Source: Avena insularis
Lineage: Eukaryota > Streptophyta > Magnoliopsida > Poales > Poaceae
NCBI GenBank assembly: GCA_023614405.1
Contig: CM042686.1
Span: 464,226,740-464,290,739, forward strand
Direction: 5' to 3'
DNA length: 64,000 nt
Shown piece by piece: positions 20,875-32,852 of this stretch. The translations under genes and the position numbers were made by a program. Positions within the stretch are counted from its first letter, which is position 1, and each line of letters starts with the position of its first letter. Under the pieces are notes generated by a model. It ran no database searches and was not told where the DNA came from. It saw only the letters and a program-made list of their open reading frames with translations.

Positions 20875-21945
20875 TCAGCCGTCACTGCGGCACTTGCCGG
20901 TGAGGTTAAGGTTAGCGACTGCTGCTTGCCCCGTGATGACATTGTCCATCGGGGTGGAGTAAAAAGGGATTCCATTGGAGTCCCGGGCTTGGGGTGAGAT
21001 GATGATCCGTGGCTGCTCCACAGGAGGCAGGCGGCAGGGTGGCGGCGGGGCACCAATCGCCGGTATGCCAGGTGGAGGGCGATTGCTGCTGCCGGGTGGC
21101 GCGTTCTCGCAGACCTCGCGCTCAGCCGCGCGGGTGGGGTCATGCTTGTCATCAAAGTTCAGGATGCGGCCCTGGACTTCGGAGTTCAGGCGGGTTCTAA
21201 TGCGGTGCTGATGGTAGAGCGATAGCTCCCGCACCGTTTCCCGCTCGACGCGGTACTTCTTGCGCTTGACTTGCTCCGCGCGTGTTGCCGCCTCCAGTTT
21301 CTGGCAATACTCCTCGACCTCCATCACCGTCGCGGTCAGAGGGATCAACATGGAGAAGGGTTCTGGCGGGGCAGTCATGCTATCCGCCATGTAGATCCCG
21401 TTGAAGCGATTGGATCTGGCATGGAAGTCATTAGGTGACTTCGACCCAGAGTCGAAGTCGAAGATCCCGAGGATGGAGGGGTCCTCGAAATCCTCGGTGT
21501 TGGAGACCCGCGAGATGGAGTCTTCGCGTGATGCAGCAGTGATGGATTCGGCGACTGAGGCGGGGGTCGCTGAATCAGCGTCGTCATGGAGGGTCGCGTC
21601 GTCCATGGTGGCATTAGTCCCGGCTGTGTTGCTGGCGGCCGAGTCGTATTTGGAGGCGAGGCGGCTGATGGAGCGGATCTGGCCATCCGAGAATAGATTG
21701 TGGAGTGGCAGCGACCCGCCGATGATCGCCATCTCCGCCGGGTCGACAGCGTCCGTGAAGCCGACAAACAGGTTGATGGTGCTGACCGGCATCACCGAGC
21801 TATGCATGATCGGGCGCGACGCCAGGATGTAGCTGCTGGGCATGATCTGGAGGATCCCGCTGCTAGCAATCATGCGGCTGGTGGCGATCGGTCGATCGAT
21901 TGGCGAATAGGGTCTCACCGCAGAACTCAGGCTGGACCGACCATG
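20875..21945 (-). pseudogene. gag: N-terminal gag-like ORF of Tat1; capsid part absent
   Basis: A long open frame encodes a polar protein with an acidic middle (EDFEDPSILGIFDFDSGSKS), a coiled segment (MEVEEYCQKLEAATRAEQVK) and a proline-rich end (RPPPGIPAIGAPPPPCRLPP). In Tat2 the equivalent ORF is followed by a capsid-like domain; here only about 400 bases separate its end from the protease junction, and no capsid motifs are found. The true start lies after the primer site; the frame also runs back into the LTR, which is incidental. Confidence 0.65.
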
Positions 21946-21962
21946 CCCCACGGTGGGCGCCA
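21946..21962 (-). other. Primer-binding site of Tat1
   Basis: On the - strand TGGCGCCCACCGTGGGG, identical to the site in Tat2 (47564-47548). It lies 6 bases inside the LTR. The complementary tRNA was not assigned. Confidence 0.75.
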
Positions 21963-21968
21963 CTATCG

Positions 21969-22413
21969 TGGGAATGACCACGATAGTCGCTAAGGGGTAG
22001 CGATTGGAAGGATTTAGGACAATAGCGGACAGCCATCTGCGAAGCGAGATGTAGGGTAAATACCTATTCCTGCTAGATTGTATTATCGAGTGAGCTACAA
22101 GGGTGGTGAACTCGGCGGCTAGGCAGCAAGTTGATGGGGTGTATGATGGAACCTGAGTACAGAGAGTACCCTAGGGAGGGTTATATAGGGGGTGCCTCGC
22201 TAGGGTTTACAGATATACAACCGAATCAGTTAGGGACTCGGAGGATTTGACCTAATCTGACTGGGCCTAACTATGCTTCTAGGCCTCCAGCTTCCAGTCA
22301 CCAGGCTTCCTCTTCAGTCGCTTTCCAGTCACCATCCTGCAGGCCCACTCGCAGAGGCCTTGGTCCAGTCGAAACGTCTTGCTGGGCATACCCTGTTCGG
22401 CATATCCCCATCA
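21969..22413 (-). repeat. 5' LTR of Tat1
   Basis: On the - strand it runs from TGATGGGGATATGCC (22413) to ...GGTCATTCCCA (21969). A TATATAACCC box lies near 22186. Boundaries rest on TG/CA ends and the adjacent primer site, since no second LTR is present. Confidence 0.65.
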
Positions 22414-22758
22414 CTTCACAACTACGTGCATGAGCATCAAAGTGGAGATCGACATTTCCATAGGTGTGACCAGGACCCAGATTATGTTCCAACTATTCCA
22501 TCACGGTATCGGAAGTCTAAGTGCGTCTGATGGGTCGACGTCAGAAGAGAATGAGATGACTATGGATATCTTCCACAATAGGCTAGCAAGGGATATATCC
22601 ACTTCATGGTGATATATCATGTGTACTTTTCAGTTTAGGAGAATGACTATCAATTTTTGTCATCTTTCTTTCGTGAACTCACGTCGTCTTTTGTGTTGAA
22701 ACCTAAACTTATGATTGTCATGTAAGTTCAAGTCAAAATTATTTAAATTAGTTTTTCA
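22414..22758. other. Unassigned spacer
   Basis: Sequence between the LTR of Tat1 and the LTR remnant of Tat3. A short frame ending SRYRKSKCV (stop near 22530) is not convincing. AT content rises after 22600. I see no gene or repeat. Confidence 0.4.
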
Positions 22759-22954
22759 TGATGCCTGGCTAACTCGGCCCTGAGGGTACCTGCAAAAAAG
22801 TTACAATGAACGAGCCAACATACTCTTGATGCTGGTCGAGGTAACATTGGGTGAACACCATCTGGGTCGGGTCTACCGTAACTCGGCTTGCCTTGAGGTA
22901 ACTCGTCCAGCACTTGCTTTGACCTTGCCGTACCTCGGCTCATACTGCCGTTAT
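22759..22954 (-). repeat. LTR of Tat3, part left of the Copia insertion
   Basis: On the - strand this is the distal part of an LTR that starts TGTTGGGGGGATAACC at 31607. The Copia element entered at GTTAT, and both flanks share a CTCGGCT/CCCCGGCTTG-type composition. The left end at TGATGCC (22759) is a guess from the TG/CA rule. Confidence 0.5.
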
Positions 22955-24667
22955 TATTGGAATTATGCCCTAGAGGCAATAATAAAGATGTTATTATTAT
23001 AATTCTTGTCCATGATAAAGTTTATATTCCATGCTAGAATTGTATTAAGCGGAAACTTTAATACTTGTGTGGTTTGTGAACAACACCGTGTCCCTAGTAC
23101 GCCTCTATGGACTAGCTCATTGATCAATGATGGTTAAGGTTTCCTAACCATAGACATGAGTTGTCAATTGATAATGAGATCATATCATTGGGAGAATGAT
23201 ATGGTGGATGACCAAACTAAGCAAAGCTATTAGATCGTTTCATCGTGTTCGCTTTTGCAAGCTTTTCTCATGTCAAATATTGTATTCCTTAGACCATGAG
23301 ATAATACAACTCCCTGGTATCGGAAGAAAGCTTTGAGGTCATCAAACGTCATCCTATGAGAGGGTGATCATAAAGGTGTCTCTCAGGTGATCGGAAAGTA
23401 TCTGTTGGGTTGTATGTATCGAGATGGAATTTGTCCCTCCCAAGTCGGAGAGATATACTTCGGGCCCACTCGGTAATCGATATCAACACCGCTTGCAAGC
23501 ATGTGGTTAAGGAGTTAATCACAAAGTGATATCGGATTACAGAACGAGTAAAGTACTTGCTGTGAACGAGATTGAACTAGGTATGACGATACCGACGATC
23601 GAATCTCGGGCAAGTAAAATATCGCGAGACGAAGGGAATATATATATATGGGATTGATTGAATCCTGGCATCGTGGTTCATCCGATATGATCATCGATGA
23701 ATGTGTGGGAGTCAATATGGGTGCCTAGACCCATTGTTGATTATTGATAGAAGATCATGTCTGCATATTCTCGAACCCGCAGGGTCACACACTTAACGTG
23801 TCTCGACGCTAGGATAGATTGGATACTTGGTTTATGAATTTTTGTTCGGAGTCTCGGATGGGATCCGGGATATCACGAGAGGTTCCGGAATGGTCCGGAG
23901 AATAAGATTCATATAAGGCAGTGCAGTTTTTGGAGTTCGGAATTGTTCCGGGTTAATCGGTATTGTACCGGAAGCTTCTAGAACCTTCCGGAAGGGGGCC
24001 AACGTGGTCCCACCTTCCGGGAGGGGGCATGGGCCTATGAGGGAGTGTCCTGGCTGCATTGGGCCAGGGGCACAAGGCCCCATAGGGCCCAGCCGATCCT
24101 AGATAAGTTTAAACTCGTTTAAACTAGAGATAGGATTTCTAGATAAGGGAGAGTTTAAATTGTTTAAACTAGAGATAGGCTTGGAGGATGGGCAAGGGCT
24201 GGCCGCACCCCCCCTCTATATATAGAGGGCTGGTGCGCCCCCTCCCCCCAACCACACACCTTCCTCCAAACCCTAGTTACCCTGCTGCCTTCCTCTCTCC
24301 CTCCCGACTGTTTGTAGGCGAAGCCCTGCTGCAGAAATTCTCCACCATATACACCACGCCGTTGTGTTGTAGATCCAATCCATCTCTCCACCCTACTTGC
24401 TGGTCCAAGGAAGGAGGAGACGTCGAGGTGCTGCATGTGTGCATCTCACGGAGGCACCGCCACTTGTGGTGCTAGATCGGATCGGATCACGAGGAGGAGA
24501 AGCGAGTACGACTACATCACCCACGCCCGATTTAACGCTCTGCGAATCTTCAAGGGTATGAAGATCTAATCCAATCTCTCTCGTTGTTTGCATCTCCTAG
24601 ATTAGATCTTGGCTTTCCTCTGTTCGCTCAGAGAAAATTTTGATTTACTATGCTGCGAAACCCTTCA
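22955..24667 (+). repeat. 5' LTR of the Copia element
   Basis: It starts TATTGGAATTATGCC, where the second base is mutated from the G seen in the 3' LTR, and ends AACCCTTCA. Between 24103 and 24175 there are several GTTTAAAC-like inverted motifs (GTTTAAACTCGTTTAAAC). Confidence 0.92.
24217..24224 (+). promoter_or_regulatory. TATA box of the Copia LTR
   Basis: TATATATA inside CCCCTCTATATATAGAGGGC, conserved in the 3' LTR at 31106-31113. The flanking CCCTC/GAGGG forms a small palindrome around the box. Confidence 0.7.
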
Positions 24668-24668
24668 G

Positions 24669-24680
24669 TGGTATCAGAGC
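24669..24680 (+). other. Primer-binding site (initiator Met-tRNA)
   Basis: TGGTATCAGAGC one base after the LTR end is the standard initiator-Met-tRNA site of plant Copia elements. Confidence 0.9.
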
Positions 24681-25878
24681 TAGATCTATGCGTAGATGTG
24701 TTTCACGAGTAGAACGCAACATGGTTGTTGCAGGCGTTGATGTTTTCTGTTGCAAGCCTCTTGTTTGTGTTCTTCTTATGATGCGGGATAGTGAGATTGA
24801 AGCGGTCCAGGCCAACCTTACGCGACGTCGTCATGAGACCGACTCCGACTTGGCGTGTGGCTTGTACCATACATGCTGGTGGATGTCAGTTTCTCTCACT
24901 ATAGTTGTCATGGGATTAACACCGGAGTTTGGCAACCATAATATCACCGTTGTGGCTTTCCGTAGGTAAGAATCGTTCTTAGCATCTACTCCCATAAGCC
25001 ACGTAAAACATGCAACAACAAAGTAGAGGCATCTAACTTGTTTTTGCAGGGAGTGTTTTCTGTGATATGGTATGGCCCAAAATGTGATGTGTATATTGTA
25101 TGCGATGATCATGTTTTGTAATGTTTCACGACTTGCATGTCGATGAGTACACAACCGGCAGGAGCCATATGGTTATCTTTATAATTGTGTATGACCTGCG
25201 AGTCAACTTCTTATACGCCATGTAATAGCTTTACTTTATCGCTAAGTAGTTAGCAATAGTTGTAGTTGCTATTCGTGGTGGAGGCAATCATGGTGGAGTG
25301 ATGGAGATCATGCCGAACGCTCAAGATGGAGATCATTGCGAAGATTGGCTATACCATGTCACATAAAGTTATATGCATGTGATGTTTATCCTTTTATGTA
25401 TCTTATCATGCTTAGATCGCGACGGTAGCATTATAAGATGATTCCTCACTTAAAGATCAAGATAAAAGCTGTGTTCTCCCCAAGTATGCACCGTTGGGAA
25501 AGTTCGTCGTGTCCAAGCATCACGTGATGATCGGGTGCTATAGACTCTACGCTCACATACAACGGGTGCAAGCCAGATTTACTGCGGAAATACTTGGGTC
25601 TAACTTGACGAGCCTAGCATGTATGACATGGCCTCGGAACACAAGAACCGAAAGGTTAAGCATGAGTCATATGAATGATATGATCGACACTTCGTTGTCC
25701 ACCATTGAAACCACATCTCTTCTCGTGATGATCAGATTAGGTGTGGTGAATTTGGATCGTGTTCACTAAACAACTTGAGGGATGTTGAATTTAGTGGGAG
25801 CTCATCTAGTAATTTGATTAAGTTGAACTATTTATCATGAACATAGTCTAAATTGTACTTGCAAATACTGTAGATCAC
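24681..25878 (+). other. Untranslated leader of the Copia element
   Basis: About 1.2 kb between primer site and gag without a sustained frame, as is normal for BARE-type elements with long leaders. Confidence 0.6.
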
Positions 25879-26670
25879 ATGGCCAAGTCCAACTTCAACT
25901 TCAACGTTTTTGCTGAGAAAGAAAAGCTTAGAAACAATGGGTCTAACTTCACCAATTGGTTCCGCAATCTAAGAATCATTCTGTCTGGCGGACAAAAGGA
26001 CTATGTCCTTGGGAAAGCGTTAGGTGACCCCCTAAATCAACTGGCCGATGAGAAAGCTGTCTATCGATCAAGAAAGATGATTATGGTGTGATTAAGAGCA
26101 CCATGTTGTTTGCTATGGAACCGAAACTTCAAAATCGTTTTGAAAACTATCCCGGGCCCTTTGAGATTCTCGAGGAGTTGAAAACCATGTTTCAGACTCA
26201 GGCCCGTTCTGAGAGATATGAGATCTCCGAGAAGTTCTTTAACTGCAAGATGGAGGAAGGGAGTTCCGTTAGTGAGCACGCCATTAAGATGTCTGGATAC
26301 AGTCAACGCATATGAGCAACTGGACGCAAGATTCCAGAGGAGCTCAAGATTGACAGGTTCTGCAATCACTCCTCCCAGCTACAAAAGTTTTGTAGTGATT
26401 CATAATCAGATTGGTTCCACCGATACGATCACCGAGCTCTTCGCAGCTGAAGGCTGCGAGGTGGACATCAAGAAGGATAATCATGTGTTGATGGTCAACA
26501 AGCCCTCCTTTAAGAAAGGTAAAGGTGCAAAGAAGCCCTTCAAGAAAAGCGGCGGCAAGCGCGTTGCCCCTGCTGAGAAGAAGCTCAAGTCTGGACCTAA
26601 GCGGGACCTTTGAGTGCTTCTATTGCAAGGACAAGGGTCACCGAAGCGCAACTGTCCAGTACTTAGCGGA
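25879..26670 (+). pseudogene. gag: Copia gag with frameshifts; zinc knuckle damaged
   Basis: ATG at 25879 opens MAKSNFNFNVFAEKEKL with NFTNWFRNLRIIL, the usual Copia gag start. The frame shifts near 26085, continues (MEPKLQNRFENY, SSVSEHAIKMSGY), then shifts again near 26315 and 26595. The zinc knuckle is recognisable as CFYCKDKGHRSATVQYLADK near 26610-26670. It retains C-x2-C-x4-H, but the last cysteine region is lost by a small deletion. Protease remnants follow (26700-26830) in several frames and cannot be functional. Confidence 0.8.
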
Positions 26671-26866
26671 CAAGAAGGCTGGCACCATCAAAGGTATATT
26701 TGATATACATGTTATTGATGTTTTCCTTACTAGCCCTCGTTGTAGTGCTGGGTATTTGATACTGGTTCGGGCTAATATTTGTAACTCAAACAGAGCTACG
26801 GAATAAACGACGGCTTGCGAGGGATGAGGTGACGATCTTGGCGTTGGCAACGGATCAAGAGTTGAT

Positions 26867-29830
26867 GTGATGGCCGTCAAGACGCTCTCCTTAGTTTTAC
26901 CTTCGGGATTAGTTTTAAACCTTAATAAATGTTATTATGTGCCTGCGTTGAGCATGAACATTATTTCTGGATCGTGTTTATTGCAAGACGGTTATTCATT
27001 TAAATCGGAGAATAATGGTTGTTCTATTTATATGAGTAACATCTTTTATGGTCATGCACCCCTTGTAAATGGTTTATTTCTTCTAAATCTCGAAAGGGAT
27101 GAAACACACATCCATAACATTGAGGCTAAGAGATGCAAAGTAGATAGTGATAATACTACTTATTTGTGGCACTGTCGTCTAGGTCATATTGGTGTAAAGC
27201 GCATGAAGAAACTCCATTCTGATGGACTTTTGGAGTCTCTTGATTTTGAATCATTTGACACATGCGAACCATGCCTCATGGGCAAGATGATCAAAACCCC
27301 GTTCTCCGGTATGATGGAGCGAGCAACGGACTTGTTGGAAATCATACATACCGATGTATGCGGACCGATGAGTGTTTCGACGCGCGGTGGATATCGCTAT
27401 TTTCTCACTTTTACCGATGACTTAAGTAGATATGGGTATATCTATTTAATGAAACATAAATCTGGAACATTTGAAAAGTTCAAAGAATTTCAGAATGAAG
27501 TGGAGAACCATCGTAACAGAAAGATTAAGTTTCTACGATCCGATCGTGGGGGCGAGTATTTGAGTTATGATTTTCTCACGCATCTTAAAGCAAGCGGAAT
27601 TGTTTCGCAACTCACGCCACCCGGAACACCACAGCGCAATGGTGTGTCTGAACGCCGGAATCGAACCCTATTAGATATGGTCCGATCGATGATGTCTCTT
27701 ACTGATTTGCCGTTATCGTTTTGGGGTTATGCATTAGAAACCGCTGCATTCACTTTAAATAGGGCTCCATCTAAATCTGTTGAGACGACACCGTATGAAC
27801 TGTGGTTTGGTGCTAAACCTAAGTTGTCGTTTCTTAAAGTTTGGGGATGCGAAGCTTACGTCAAGAAGTTGATGCCGGACAAGCTCGAACCCAAAGCGGA
27901 GAAATGCGTCTTCATAGGATACCCTAAGGAAACTATTGGGTATACCTTCTATCACAGAACCGAAGGCAAAGTGTTTGTCGCAAAGAACGGTTCCTTTCTT
28001 GAGAAGGAGTTTCTCTCGAAAGAAGTGAGTGGGAGGAAAGTAGAGCTAGACGAGGTTATTGAACCTTCTCTTGAATTGGAGAGTAGCGCAGCACCTGAAA
28101 TTGTTCCAGTGCCGCCTGCACCAACAATAGAGGAAGCTAATGACAAGGATCATGAAGCTTCGGACGATGCTGCTACTGAACGTCGCAGGTCGACAAGGTC
28201 GCGTGCCCCTCCTGAGTGGTACGGCAACCCTGTCTTGACTGTCTTGTTAGTAGAAGACAGTGAACCTACGAACTATGAGGAAGCGATGATGAGCCCAGAC
28301 TCTGAGAAATGGCTAGAAGCCATGAAATCCGAATTGGGATCCATGAGCGAAAACCAAGTATGGACTTTGGTGGACCCTCCTAGCGACCGAAAGGCCGTTG
28401 AGTGCAAATGGATCTTCAAGAAGAAAACGGACGCGGATGGTAATGTTACCGTCTATAAAGCACGGCTTGTTGCGAAAGGTTTTCGACAAGTTCAAGGTGT
28501 TGACTACGATGAGACTTTCTCTCCCGTAGCGATGTTTAAGTCCATTCGGATTTTATTAGCAATTGCTGCGTTTCATGATTATGAAATATGGCAAATGGAT
28601 GTCAAGACTGCTTTCCTCAATGGCAACATTGATGAAGAGTTGTATATGATGCAACCTGAAGGTTTTGTCGATCCTAAGGATGCTGATAAAGTATGCAAAC
28701 TTCAGCGTTCCATTTATGGACTGAAGCAAGCATTTCGGAGTTGGAACCTTCATTTTGATCGAGTGATCAAGAGCTTTGGATTTGTTCCAAATTGCTATGA
28801 AGCTTGCATCTACAAGAAAGTGAGTGGGAGCTCGGTGACGTTTCTGGTACTATATGTGGATGACATATTGATTATTGGAAATGACATCAACATGCTTAAC
28901 GATGTGAAGAGTTATTTGAACAAGTGTTTTCAATGAAAGACCTAGGTGAAGCTGCTTATATATTGGGCATCAAAATCTATAGAGATAGACAGAGACGCTG
29001 ATAGCTTTAAGCCGGAGTACATACCTAGACAAAGTTCAAAAGGTTCAGAATGGATAAGGCATTGAAAGGTTCAAGGCCTATGTTGTCGAGTAAGATATTG
29101 AGCAAGGCTCTGTCCACTACGGTAAATGATAGGGAAGCTATGAGCAAAGTGCCTTATGCCTCGCCATAGGTTCCATCATGTATGCCATCTTGTGTACTAG
29201 ACCGATGTGTCCAATGCTCTTAGTTTGACGAAAGCAGATATCAAAGTGATCCAGAGTGGAACATGGACAGCCGTGAAGAACATCCTAAGGTACCTGAATA
29301 GGACTAAAGAAATGTTCTTAGTCTATGGGGGTGATGAACAGCTCGTCGTAAAAGGTTACGTCGATGCTAGTTTCGACACCGACAAGGATGATTCTAAATC
29401 TCAGACAGGATACGTGTATATTTTGAATGGAGGAGCTGTGAGCTGGAGAAGCTGCAAGCAAAGCGTGATCGCGAGATCTACAGTAGAAGTGGAATACATG
29501 GCTGCTGCAGAAGCGTCAAGTGAAGGAGTTTGGATCAGAAACTTCATCACTGAGCTTGGCGTGGTTCCAAGTGCATTGGACCCACTTGAGATATTATGTG
29601 ACAACACTGGCGCCATAGCACTCGCTAAGGAACCAAGATATCATCCAAAGACCAAGCATATCAACCGCAAGTTTCATATAATCCGAGATTATATAGCAGA
29701 TGGAGATCTGAAGATCAACAAAGTACATACAGATCTGAATGTCGCAGATCCATTGACTAAACCTCTTCCACGTAAACATGATCAGCACCTCAGTGCCATG
29801 GGTGTGAGATTGTTGCCAAATGTAAACTAG
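26867..29830 (+). pseudogene. pol: Copia integrase - reverse transcriptase - RNase H
   Basis: An open frame of 689 codons runs 26867-28936. It contains the GAG-pre-integrase region (TYLWHCRLGHIGVKRMKKL) and the integrase core with its catalytic residues (HTDVCGPM; RSDRGGEYLS; GTPQRNGVSERRNRTLLDM). RVT_2-type reverse transcriptase follows, with KARLVAKGFRQVQGVDY, DVKTAFLNGNIDEELYM and the active-site YVDDILIIG. The frame breaks at 28936, and 28937-29206 is shifted more than once. The RNase H domain resumes at 29207-29830, with GYVDASFDTDKDDSKSQTGY, the catalytic EVEYMAAAEA region and DNTGAIALA, ending ...LPNVN. Integrase is visibly intact; the element as a whole is not. Confidence 0.9.
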
Positions 29831-29845
29831 ATTATTGACTCTAGT

Positions 29846-29858
29846 GCAAGTGGGAGAC
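29846..29858 (+). other. Polypurine tract of the Copia element
   Basis: GCAAGTGGGAGAC immediately before TGTTGGAATT is the standard plus-strand primer of this group. Confidence 0.8.
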
Positions 29859-31564
29859 TGTTGGAATTATGCCCTAGAGGCAATAATAAAGATGTTATTA
29901 TTATAATTCTTGTTCATGATAAAGTTTATATTCCATGCTAGAATTGTATTAAGCGGAAACTTTAATACTTGTGTGGTTTGTGAACAACACCGTGTCCCTA
30001 GTACGCCTCTATGGACTCTCATTGATCAATGATGGTTAAGGTTTCCTAACCATAGACATGAGTTGTCAATTGATAATGAGATCATATCATTGGGAGAATG
30101 ATATGGTGGACAGACCCAAACTAAGCAAAGCTATTAGATCGTTTCATCGTGTTCGTCTTTGCGAAGCTTTTCTCATGTCAAATATTGTATTCCTTAGACC
30201 ATGAGATAATACAACTCCCTGGTATCGGAAGAAAGCTTTGAGGTCATCAAACGTCATCCTATGAGAGGGTGATCATAAAGGTGTCTCTCAGGTGATCGGA
30301 AAGTATCTGTTGGGTTGTATGTATCGAGATGGAATTTGTCCCTCCCAAGTCGGAGAGATATACTTCGGGCCCACTCGGTAATCGATATCAACACCGCTTG
30401 CAAGCATGTGGTTAAGGAGTTAATCACAAAGTGATATCGGATTACGGAACGAGTAAAGTACTTGCTATGAACGAGATTGAACTAGGTATGACGATACCGA
30501 CGATCGAATCTCGGGCAAGTAAAATATCGCGAGACGAAGGGAATATATATATGGGATTGATTGAATCCTGGCATCATGGTTCATCCGATATGATCATCGA
30601 TGAATGTGTGGGAGTCAATATGGGTTCCTGCACCCGCTTGATTATTGATAGAAGATCATGTCGCATATTCTCGAACCCGCAGGTCACACATAACGTGTCT
30701 CGATGCTAGGATAGATTGGATACTTGGTTTATGAATTTTTGTTCGAGTCTGATGGGATCCGGGATATCACGAGAGGTTCCGGAATGGTCCGGAGAATAAG
30801 ATTCATATAAGGCAAAGCAGTTTTTGGAGTTGAATTGTTTGGGTTAATCGGTATTGTACGAAGCTTCTAGAACCTTCCTAAGGGGGCCAACGTGGTCCCA
30901 CCTTCCGGGAGGGGGCATGGGCCTATGAGGGAGTGTCCTGGCCGCATTGGGCCAGGGGAACAAGGCCCCATAGGGCCCAGCCGATCCTAGATAAGTTTAA
31001 ACTCGTTTAAACTAGAGATAGGATTTCTAGATAAGGGAGAGTTTAAATTGTTTAAACTAGAGATAGACTTGGAGGATGGGCAAGGGCTGTCCGCACCCCC
31101 CCCTCTATATATAGAGGGCTGGTGCGCCCCCTCCCCCCAACCACACACCTTCCTCCAAACCCTAGTTACCCTGCTGCCTTCCTCTCTCCCTCCCGACTGT
31201 TTGCAGGCGAAGCCCTGCTGCAGAAATTCTCCACCATATACACCACGCCGTCGTGTTGTAGATCCAATCCATCTCTCCACCCTACTTGCTGGTCCAAGGA
31301 AGGAGGAGACGTCGAGGTGCTGCACGTGTGCATCTCACGGAGGCACCGCCACTTGTGGTGCTAGATCGGATCAGATCGCGAGGAGGAGAAGCGAGTACGA
31401 CTACATCACCCACGTTAGACAAACGCGTTCCATTGGCGAATCTTCAAGGGTATGAAGATCTAATCCAATCTCTCTCGTTGTTTGCATCTCCTAGATTAGA
31501 TCTTGGCTTTCCCTCTGTTCGCTTCCGTAGAAAATTTTGATTTACTATGCTGCGAAACCCTTCA
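29859..31564 (+). repeat. 3' LTR of the Copia element
   Basis: It starts TGTTGGAATTATGCC and ends AACCCTTCA, followed by the duplication GTTAT. It differs from the 5' LTR by scattered substitutions and small deletions, for example in the CCGGA-rich stretch near 30745-30885. Confidence 0.93.
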
Positions 31565-31607
31565 GTTATACCCCGGCTTGACCCTACCCAGGGTTATCCC
31601 CCCAACA
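31565..31607 (-). repeat. LTR start of Tat3, part right of the Copia insertion
   Basis: On the - strand TGTTGGGGGGATAACC begins at 31607 and runs into the Copia insertion site. A purine-rich CTTTGGGGACTAA (- strand, 31620-31608) next to it is the likely polypurine tract, identifying this as a 3' LTR. Confidence 0.6.
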
Positions 31608-31849
31608 TTAGTCCCCAAAGCTGGTGAGGTCTTAGCAACTTCAGCTGATAAGCCCGTAGCAGGTTCAACCCACTAAGTTCTATGTTCTTCTTGCCGAGTT
31701 CCACAATGACTCGATTTTTTCATTGTAGACTTTGTTTTACTTGACCTCCCTTGGCTCATTCCGAGTTATTTCTCGTTGGCTGGGTTATTCTCCCGTATCC
31801 AGGTTACCCATTTAGATTCCTTCCTTCTCGTGTATGCTTCCACACGTCC

Positions 31850-32852
31850 TACACGTCCGAATTAAAGAAGAAGGACGATGAAATTGCCCAGTTTCGGTAG
31901 AAGGATGATGAGATCACTCGGCACAGTGCCGAGATTGAAAACTTGAAAAATCTCTAGAAGGCTGAGCTGGAGAAAATTGATCAGATCTTTGCCGAGGAAA
32001 AGGAGCGGTTAAAGACCAACCTTGAGAAGATCCAAGACATGCTAAAGGACGCCGACATCAAATTTGATTTGGTGAACACTGAGTATGAGAATCTCAAGAA
32101 GATGAATGCTTCCTGGCTCATGGAGTTGACTCAGATCAACAACTGCATCTCTCATGAGTTTCTCTTCTTGCGCCGACGTTTCTTTTTCTAGGTCATGCGT
32201 TCCTATTGACTTATCTCATCTGTCTTATTTTTAGGCAACTTCCCGAAGACCAGCTCCCTTGTTGCCACTGCCATTGACAAATTCTGGCTAAAGAGAGGTA
32301 CTCCGGTTGATCTCTGCAGAGCCAATTCCATATGACATAGAGGATACCTTGGTGAGCCTCGCAGCTCGGGTTGAACCTATGAAGATCTTTGGATCAGACC
32401 TCATGGATGCTGCCGTCCGAGTCTTCAGTGCCCTTTGGCCCACAGAGCCCACTCCTAAAGGTCTAGCCCCACTGATTGCAAATTTGATGGAATCCAAGAC
32501 TCAGCTCAATTTGTGTAGGGAATCCATTGTGCGTTCTGGTGCTGACACAACTTTAAGTTTTGTGTTATCCCAGTATGAAGGTCTTCACCTGAATGTTCTC
32601 AGCCACATGCGCACTGGATCCAAGTGGACCACTGATCGGGCCTGCAACACCCAATGCCAAACTCGCGCCCACAAACTCATCCAATATGCCTATTGTCATC
32701 AATGGAATGATGCGTCAAGCTTCCTTGAAGTCGTCGATGATCAAGACGTTGAAGGAGATGCTGTCGAGGAAGAAGAAGACTCGGATTTTTCCAAAGAGGC
32801 CGAAGACGCTGAGGATGCCGAAGCTAACCTAGAGACTAAAGCTGAAACCTAG
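31850..32852 (+). pseudogene. 3' exons of the antisense coiled-coil gene of Tat3
   Basis: A + strand frame encodes SELKKKDDEIAQF ... EIENLKNL ... KAELEKIDQIFAEEKERL, a strong coiled coil. TAGs at 31898-31900 and 31955-31957 both fit CAG. After a putative intron (TTTTTAG acceptor near 32234) comes GNFPKTSSLVATAIDKFW. A frameshift near 32325 follows, then a long frame (DIEDTLVSLAARVEPM ... LWPTEPTPKGLAPL) with an acidic C-terminus (VEEEEDSDFSKEAEDAEDAE) ending at TAG 32850-32852. This C-terminal pattern is common in plant proteins labelled 'putative gypsy type transposon'. The 5' exons with the conserved N-terminal domain are missing here. Confidence 0.65.

Larger units (their letters stand above)
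17588..22413 (-). mobile_element. Tat-lineage Gypsy element, 3'-truncated (Tat1)
   Basis: Reading right to left: one LTR (22413-21969), a primer site, gag, protease, reverse transcriptase, RNase H and the zinc-binding part of integrase, stopping at about 17588. The integrase core, any extra ORF and the 3' LTR are missing, so the left end is a deletion breakpoint. The domain order and primer site match Tat2 (35-48 kb), but the nucleotide sequence is clearly more diverged and GC-richer. Confidence 0.8.
22955..31564 (+). mobile_element. Complete Copia retrotransposon of the BARE/WIS/Angela type
   Basis: LTRs of 1713 and 1706 bp begin T(A/G)TTGGAATTATGCCCTAG and end CCCTTCA. Perfect 5-bp target duplications GTTAT lie at 22950-22954 and 31565-31569. 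A Met-tRNA primer site (TGGTATCAGAGC) and a polypurine tract (GCAAGTGGGAGAC) are in place. The polyprotein order gag - protease - integrase - RT - RNase H is Copia. Gag and protease are frame-broken, while integrase and most of RT form one open frame. It sits inside the LTR of an older Tat element. Confidence 0.93.

Noticed and set aside
22414..22758. Short frame ending SRYRKSKCV as a possible transposase C-terminus
   Set aside because: Too short, no motif, and no supporting upstream exon.
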